Assembly: GCF_900176005.1 (NCBI RefSeq) | Contig: NZ_LT838272.1 | Location: 516,501-580,500, forward strand | DNA length: 64,000 nt | From: Thermanaeromonas toyohensis ToBE | Lineage (GTDB): Bacteria; Bacillota; DSM-521; Neomoorellales; Neomoorellaceae | Reading direction: 5' to 3' | Part shown: in pieces, positions 59,150-64,000 of the stretch | Layout: every line of letters starts with the position of its first letter | How positions within the stretch are numbered: the first letter of the stretch is position 1 | Made by a program: the position numbers and the translations under genes | Notes under the pieces: generated by a model | What the model was told of the DNA's origin: nothing | What the model saw: the letters and a program-made list of their open reading frames with translations, nothing else | Database searches by the model: none

Positions 59150-61088
59150 ATACAAAGGGTACGCTGGAAATATATTGCGGGTAGATCTTACCAAGCAGAA
59201 GATAGAAATACTCCCTTTAGCCGAAAGTCTGGCTGAAAAATATTTAGGCGGCAATGGTTTCGGTATACGTCTTTTATGGGAGGAGGTTCCTCCCCAGGTA
59301 GACCCCCTTTCCCCAGAGAATCTTCTCATATTTGCTACGGGACCCCTAGTAGGCACCCTTATCCCCAATTGTGGCCGGATAGAGGCCATCGCCAAATCGC
59401 CTCTGACTAATATATACGGGGATTCCAATGCCGGTGGTTTCTTGGGTCCAGAGATCAAATTTGCAGGCTACGACATGCTCATTTTCCAGGGTCGCGCTCC
59501 CCAGCCTGTGTACTTATATATTGAAGACGACCTAGTGGATCTGCGCGATGCCTCTCATCTTTGGGGTAAAGATACTATAGAAACTGAGGAGGCCTTAAAA
59601 GAAGAGATTAAAGACCCGGATATTAAGGTAGCCTGTATCGGGCCGGCAGGGGAGAATATGGTGCGTTATGCTTGCATCCAGGTTACTCCCCAGCGCTCTT
59701 TAGGTAGGAGCGGTATGGGTGCGGTCATGGGCTCTAAAAATTTAAAAGCCGTGGCCGTCCGGGGGAGTAAAGGTGTATCTATTGCTGAACCGGATAAATT
59801 TCACGAGTTGGCTTTAGAATTTCACCGGCGGCTGCGGGCTAACGATGTGTACCCCGCTGTGTCTAAATACGGTACTCCAGGTATTGTATCCATAATGAAC
59901 ATGATAGGTCGTTTTCCCACCAAAAATTTCCAATATGGTGCCTATGAATGGGCAGATGAGATAAATGCTGAAGCCCTTCACCAGAAGCATTTTGTAAAGC
60001 ACTTAGCCTGTTATGCTTGTCCGATAGCCTGTGATAAGCTCTTTAAAGTAAAAGAAGGAGAGCACCAGGGCCTTGTCTGCCGGAGTGTAGAATACGAGAC
60101 TCTAAACGGTTTCGGGGCCAATATATTAAACCGAGATCTTTCCTTGATCCTTAAAGCTAACGATATGGTGGATAGATTAGGGCTAGACAGCATATCGAGT
60201 AGCCGGGCCATATCCTTTGCCATGGAGCTATGGGAAAAAGGGATACTTACTAAGGGAGAAGTAGAGGGACTAGATCTTTCCTGGGGTAATATGGAAACTG
60301 TATTTAAGCTCCTTACCATGATCGCTTACCGCCAGGGTTTAGGTGATCTCCTGGCCGAAGGGGTAAAGAGGGCAGCGGAGAAAATAGGTCGCGGCGCAGA
60401 ATATTACGCTATGCATGTTAAGGGGCAAGAGATAGCAGCCCAAGATGGGAGAGCCCAGCAGTCTATGGGCCTGGCCCACGTCACCTCTAACCGGGGAGCT
60501 GACCATCTTAAAGCCTTCCCCACTATAGATGAAACTGGGTATCCTGCCGAGGCTGAGCGGCGCTATGGCAAAGAATATTTGCCGGATATGGCTGATCCCC
60601 GCAGTATCAAATACAAAGGGTTTTTAGTTAAAGATGGAGAAGATTTTGCCGCTGTAGTGGATAGTGCCGGAAACTGTAAATCAGGGGGGACCTTTGTCCT
60701 GGCCGAAATTTACTGGGAGGATATGGCCAAGGCTATCCGCTATGCTACAGGCCTAGAACTTGATGTAGAGGGTTTAAAGAAAATAGGCGAGCGTATATAT
60801 AACCTGCAACGCTGCTATAACATTTTGTGCGGTATTTCCCGGAAGGACGATACTTTGCCCCGCAGGTTCCTGGAAGAGCCTAACCCTTCTGCTGCGGCTA
60901 AAGGATTAGTTTGTAAGCTTAAGCCTATGCTGGAAGAATATTATTACTTGCGCAACTGGGATGCCCGCACCGGCTACCCCACCATAAAGAAGCTAGTGGA
61001 ATTGGACCTTAAGGAGGCTGTGGATAGGATCGGCCAGGAAAAGCTGATCTATTCCCGTGAAGATATAAAACCAGGCCAAAGTGAGTGA
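59142..61088 (+). CDS. aor: Tungsten-type aldehyde ferredoxin oxidoreductase
   Basis: 648 residues, close to the family length of about 600-620. The N-terminal domain starts GYAGNILRVDLTKQKIEILP and holds GGNGFGIRLLWEEVPP and IFATGPLVGTLIPNCGR. Cysteines in LACYACPIACDKLFK and CGISRKDDTLP ligate the [4Fe-4S] cluster next to the tungsten-bispterin site. The enzyme interconverts aldehydes and carboxylic acids. The start overlaps the ferredoxin gene and its stop overlaps the oxidoreductase gene. Confidence 0.92.
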   Translation: MFKYKGYAGNILRVDLTKQKIEILPLAESLAEKYLGGNGFGIRLLWEEVPPQVDPLSPENLLIFATGPLVGTLIPNCGRIEAIAKSPLTNIYGDSNAGGFLGPEIKFAGYDMLIFQGRAPQPVYLYIEDDLVDLRDASHLWGKDTIETEEALKEEIKDPDIKVACIGPAGENMVRYACIQVTPQRSLGRSGMGAVMGSKNLKAVAVRGSKGVSIAEPDKFHELALEFHRRLRANDVYPAVSKYGTPGIVSIMNMIGRFPTKNFQYGAYEWADEINAEALHQKHFVKHLACYACPIACDKLFKVKEGEHQGLVCRSVEYETLNGFGANILNRDLSLILKANDMVDRLGLDSISSSRAISFAMELWEKGILTKGEVEGLDLSWGNMETVFKLLTMIAYRQGLGDLLAEGVKRAAEKIGRGAEYYAMHVKGQEIAAQDGRAQQSMGLAHVTSNRGADHLKAFPTIDETGYPAEAERRYGKEYLPDMADPRSIKYKGFLVKDGEDFAAVVDSAGNCKSGGTFVLAEIYWEDMAKAIRYATGLELDVEGLKKIGERIYNLQRCYNILCGISRKDDTLPRRFLEEPNPSAAAKGLVCKLKPMLEEYYYLRNWDARTGYPTIKKLVELDLKEAVDRIGQEKLIYSREDIKPGQSE

Positions 61089-62349
61089 TAAAGGAATGCG
61101 CTACCTTATTATCGGGAACAGCGCTGCAGGGGTTACGGCAGCCGAGGCTATCCGTAAGATGGATAAAAAGGGAGAAATTGCAATCGTCTCGGATGAGCCT
61201 TATCCAGCTTACTCTAGGATCTTTATTACTAATATCCTAGCTGGCACGGCGAGTTTAGAAAATATACTTATGCGGCCGCCGGATTTTTATGAGAAGTTTA
61301 AGATAAAGGCTATCTTGGGGCAAAAAGTGATACAGGTCGATCCCTTAAGCCATGAGGCTTATCTGGAAAAGGGCGATGTTCTCTCCTTTGACCGCCTACT
61401 TTTGGCTACCGGAGCTTCACCCCAACTTCCTCCAGTGCCTGGAAGCCACTTATTAGGGGTTACCGGCATGCGCACCCTGGCGGATGCCCTAGAAGTAGCA
61501 AAAAGGCTAGAGGATTCGCCAGGGTTGCCGGTAGCCGTGATCGGTGGCGGGTTGGTCAGTCTTAAGTCAACTGAGGCTCTAATTAACCGGGGGGCTAAAA
61601 TAATCCTAGTAGTCAAATCGACCCAGATTCTTTCCCAGATGCTAGATGAAAGGGCGGCATCTATTATTCAAAGGCGGATGCTGGATGCTGGTATAAAGGT
61701 AATGCTAGGGTATGATCTTGTTGCTTACGAGGGTGAGAAAGAGTTAGAGGCTGTTTATCTAGATAATGGGGAAAAGATAGTGGCAAGGCTGGCTATAGTA
61801 GCTAAAGGTGTGGTTCCCAATCTTGAGCTGGCTAAAGGGATGGGTTTACAGGTGAACCGGGGGATAATGGTGAACCCTTACCAGGAGACTAGCCAGGAAG
61901 GAATCTATGCGGCCGGGGATGTGGCAGAGACTTACGATCCTGTCCGGCGCCAGGGCACTGTTAACGCCATGTGGCCTAACGCTGTCTTTCAGGGCGAAGC
62001 GGCAGGCTTAAATATGGCTGGGCTACGCGTCCCTGCTCGCACGGGAACCAGGGTGAATGCTGCTTCCTTTTTTGGCCTTCAAGCAGCCTCGGTGGGTCGG
62101 ATCCGACCCCTAGAAGGGGACGAGGAGGTAACGGTGGTAGACCGCGGAAATAATTACCATAAGCTTATATTCCGGGAGGAATCCTTAGTAGGGGCAGTGC
62201 TGGTGGGCGACATAAGAAATATAGGCTACTACCGGTGGCTAATCGCTGAACAAAGGTCGGCTAGTTCTTTACGCCAGGAACTAGGAAGGAAAATCTATAA
62301 TTTTAGCGCTTGCTGGGCCAGAGTAACCCCTTTAAGGTGCTCTATTTAA
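61081..62349 (+). CDS. NAD(P)/FAD-dependent oxidoreductase of the AOR operon
   Basis: 422 residues. YLIIGNSAAGVTAAEAIRKM binds FAD, PVAVIGGGLVSLKSTEALIN binds NAD(P), and GIYAAGDVAETYDPVRR is the second FAD motif. It resembles the rubredoxin/nitrite-reductase-type pyridine nucleotide oxidoreductases. Together with the ferredoxin subunit it could connect AOR to NADH, as in AOR complexes that reduce NAD+. The GTG at 61081 overlaps the AOR stop by 8 bases. The last 25 or so residues are unlike the family. Confidence 0.83.
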   Translation: MSDKGMRYLIIGNSAAGVTAAEAIRKMDKKGEIAIVSDEPYPAYSRIFITNILAGTASLENILMRPPDFYEKFKIKAILGQKVIQVDPLSHEAYLEKGDVLSFDRLLLATGASPQLPPVPGSHLLGVTGMRTLADALEVAKRLEDSPGLPVAVIGGGLVSLKSTEALINRGAKIILVVKSTQILSQMLDERAASIIQRRMLDAGIKVMLGYDLVAYEGEKELEAVYLDNGEKIVARLAIVAKGVVPNLELAKGMGLQVNRGIMVNPYQETSQEGIYAAGDVAETYDPVRRQGTVNAMWPNAVFQGEAAGLNMAGLRVPARTGTRVNAASFFGLQAASVGRIRPLEGDEEVTVVDRGNNYHKLIFREESLVGAVLVGDIRNIGYYRWLIAEQRSASSLRQELGRKIYNFSACWARVTPLRCSI

Positions 62350-62434
62350 GTTTTAGATATTCGACCTCTTAATTAACTACGATTAAACTCTTAGCAAGTT
62401 AGGTGGATTCATCCCTAAGAAAGGGGCTTTAACA

Positions 62435-63625
62435 ATGAGGGAAAACTTAAATACTTGGGTAGAAAAACAGCAGGAAGAGTTAGTTTCTTTTCTTAGGCGC
62501 CTTATTGCTATTCCTAGCCCTTCCGGCCAGGAAAAAGAGGTGGCTGCTTATTTAGCGGAAGAGATGCGGCGAGTAGGGTTTGAAGAGGTTATCGTGGATT
62601 CTCTAGGGAATGTGGCCGGGAGGATAGGTAGGGGCCGGGTGACCATAATTTATGATGCCCATATGGATACTGTTCCCGCTGGGGAGGCTAAGGAATGGGG
62701 CTTCGACCCTTATAGTGGGAAATATGAAGAGGGCATTGTGTATGGTCGCGGGGCTAGCGATGATAAAGGATGCCTGGCCTGTATGGTGTATGCAGGAAAG
62801 GCTATTAAGGAGCTAGAGTTAAAAGGGGACTTTACCCTTTATGTAGTGGGTGTAGTAGGGGAAGAGATAGGGGAAGGCAGGGGTATAAAGCATTTTCTAG
62901 AAGAAACAGGGATTAACCCTTCTTATGTGGTTATAGGAGAGGCGAGTGGATTAAGGATCTGCCGGGGTCACCGGGGCCGCGCTTTATTTAAGGTTACTTT
63001 ACCTGGGAAGGCTGGCCATGCTAGCGCTCCCGAACTAGCAGATAACCCCTTATATAAAGCGGCCGCTTTTTTAAACCTGGTGGAAAAAATGGGAGGAACC
63101 TTGGCCGAAGATCCTTTCCTAGGCAAGGGGAGTATTGCCGCTACCCAGGTGGAATGCTTTACCCCTTCTTTAAATACCATTCCTGGGGAATGCGCTGTTT
63201 ATCTTGACCGCAGGTTAACCTTAGGGGAGAGCAAAGAGGTAGCTTTAGCCCAGGTGGAAAGGATAGCTTCTCTTTTGGGAGGCAAGGTGGAGATCCTTAA
63301 GTATGATGAGCGTTCTTATACTGGCCACCCCTTTGGGGGTGAAGAATTCTTCCCTGCCTGGTGCTTACCAGAGGAACACCCCTTTTTAGCTGCCTTTAAG
63401 GAGGCCTTCCAGGAAGCCTTGGGCCGGGAGCCAGTGGTGGGGCGCTGGGGTTTTTCTACGGATGGCAATTATACAGCAGGGCAGGCGGGGATACCCACCT
63501 TGGGGTTTGGACCAGGAAATGAACAGCACCCCCATTCTTACCAGGACCAGATAAGTGTAAAGGAGATGCTGGAAGCCTTGAAAGTATATGCCCTTTTACC
63601 CCTTAAATTAGCTAAGACTTCCTAA
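62435..63625 (+). CDS. M20 peptidase-family hydrolase, YgeY-like
   Basis: 396 residues. IYDAHMDTVPAG and GRGASDDKGCLACMVYAG carry the first metal ligands, VVGEEIGEGRGIK the catalytic Glu region, VVIGEASGLRICRGHRG, and GPGNEQHPHSYQDQ the last ligand. The layout matches YgeY, a hydrolase linked in many bacteria to selenium-dependent molybdenum hydroxylases and purine or amino-acid breakdown. It starts 85 bases after the AOR operon, with AAGAAAGGGG before the ATG. Confidence 0.83.
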   Translation: MRENLNTWVEKQQEELVSFLRRLIAIPSPSGQEKEVAAYLAEEMRRVGFEEVIVDSLGNVAGRIGRGRVTIIYDAHMDTVPAGEAKEWGFDPYSGKYEEGIVYGRGASDDKGCLACMVYAGKAIKELELKGDFTLYVVGVVGEEIGEGRGIKHFLEETGINPSYVVIGEASGLRICRGHRGRALFKVTLPGKAGHASAPELADNPLYKAAAFLNLVEKMGGTLAEDPFLGKGSIAATQVECFTPSLNTIPGECAVYLDRRLTLGESKEVALAQVERIASLLGGKVEILKYDERSYTGHPFGGEEFFPAWCLPEEHPFLAAFKEAFQEALGREPVVGRWGFSTDGNYTAGQAGIPTLGFGPGNEQHPHSYQDQISVKEMLEALKVYALLPLKLAKTS

Positions 63626-63658
63626 AGGAATAGGGGGTGGTGGGGGAGGTAAAAAGGG

Positions 63659-64000
63659 ATGGCGGTAGAAATTTTGGGTTTGGCAGGTAGCCCGCGCAAG
63701 GGAGCCACGGAATATGTGGTGGAAGAGGCCTTGCGAGCAGCCCAGGAGCTGCCAGGGGTGAGCACCAAGTTTATGACCTTGCGCGGTAAAAAGATACAGC
63801 CTTGTACGGGCTGTGACTATTGTAAAACCCATAAAACGCGCTGTTGTATCAAAGATGACATGGAAGAGCTTTTTGAGGAATTTGTCAAGGCTGATGCTTA
63901 TTTAATCGCTTCCCCTGTTTATGTCATGGCTCCCACACCCCACCTGGCCGCTTTCTTTAGCCGCCTGCGGCCCATCCACCATGTTTATCCTGGAATGCTC
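63659..64000 (+). CDS. Flavodoxin-fold NAD(P)H-dependent FMN reductase, N-terminal part
   Basis: The first 114 residues, cut off by the window edge. EILGLAGSPRKGATEYVVEE binds FMN phosphate. CTGCDYCKTHKTRCCIKDDM is the cysteine-rich segment of iron-sulfur flavoprotein-like reductases, and IASPVYVMAPTPHLAAFFSR continues the flavin site. GGGGGAGG lies upstream of the ATG. It follows the M20 gene by 33 bases. Confidence 0.85.
   Translation, partial: MAVEILGLAGSPRKGATEYVVEEALRAAQELPGVSTKFMTLRGKKIQPCTGCDYCKTHKTRCCIKDDMEELFEEFVKADAYLIASPVYVMAPTPHLAAFFSRLRPIHHVYPGML

Overview
This 64-kb window looks like chromosome from a strictly anaerobic, probably thermophilic member of the Clostridia, of the Moorella/Thermanaeromonas type. 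I infer this from the gene content and not from any database match. It has a tungstate/molybdate importer under a molybdenum-cofactor riboswitch, a tungsten-type aldehyde ferredoxin oxidoreductase (AOR) operon, the remains of a formate dehydrogenase, FixCX-like electron-transfer proteins, CofE- and YkuS-type proteins, an ISLre2-family insertion sequence, and many TTG/GTG starts behind strong Shine-Dalgarno sequences.

Layout. 0-4.6 kb: the end of a UxaA-type dehydratase, the riboswitch-modABC operon, tmRNA (ssrA) and smpB. 4.8-12 kb: a minus-strand acoABC-lpdA 2-oxo-acid (acetoin) dehydrogenase operon with its sigma-54 activator and a matching -24/-12 promoter; acoABC is visibly GC-rich. 12.4-15.3 kb: a complete ISLre2-family element with a 9-bp target duplication, then a structured leader, an ammonium transporter that has lost its middle, and a PII protein. 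15.6-22.3 kb: a soluble chemotaxis-type transducer, fixCX, a secreted coiled-coil protein, a frameshifted GGDEF gene, two divergent XRE regulators, ykuS, a short inverted-repeat element and two tRNAs. 22.6-28.1 kb: queDEC, a superoxide dismutase fragment, a sirtuin, DUF72, DUF1232 and CofE-like proteins. 28.3-35 kb: a radical SAM protein of the AOR-maturase type, an arsenic/redox cluster (ArsR, permease, thioredoxin-like, DGC protein, ACR3) and a YedE-TusA pair. 35.3-37.1 kb is a graveyard: formate dehydrogenase and integrase remnants, tRNA-Ala and an IS end.

37.1-40.4 kb holds an ABC transporter (fused double permease, ATPase, separate AAA-associated protein) placed directly under an M-box magnesium riboswitch with its own promoter and terminator. 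That makes it a candidate Mg2+ importer of an unexpected transporter family. 40.5-43.2 kb carries glycerate kinase, a metallo-beta-lactamase-fold hydrolase and small proteins of unknown role.

43.4-56.9 kb is the most interesting part: an apparently complete catabolic cluster for an unidentified, probably N-heterocyclic, compound. It holds a PucR regulator, an Asp/Glu-racemase or maleate-isomerase family protein, a PreA-like flavoprotein with two [4Fe-4S] motifs but without the usual catalytic cysteine, a PHP-like metallohydrolase, a molybdenum hydroxylase whose large subunit is split in two (its first half fused to the 2Fe-2S subunit), an FAD subunit, a complete Liv-type ABC importer in AT-rich DNA, and an XRE-cupin regulator. 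57.5-62.3 kb follows with GntR, MoaD-like, ferredoxin, AOR and an NAD(P)/FAD oxidoreductase, and then a YgeY-like M20 hydrolase and a partial flavodoxin-fold protein. The window thus joins metal uptake (modABC), a possible AOR maturase, and at least two Mo/W enzymes that would use that metal.
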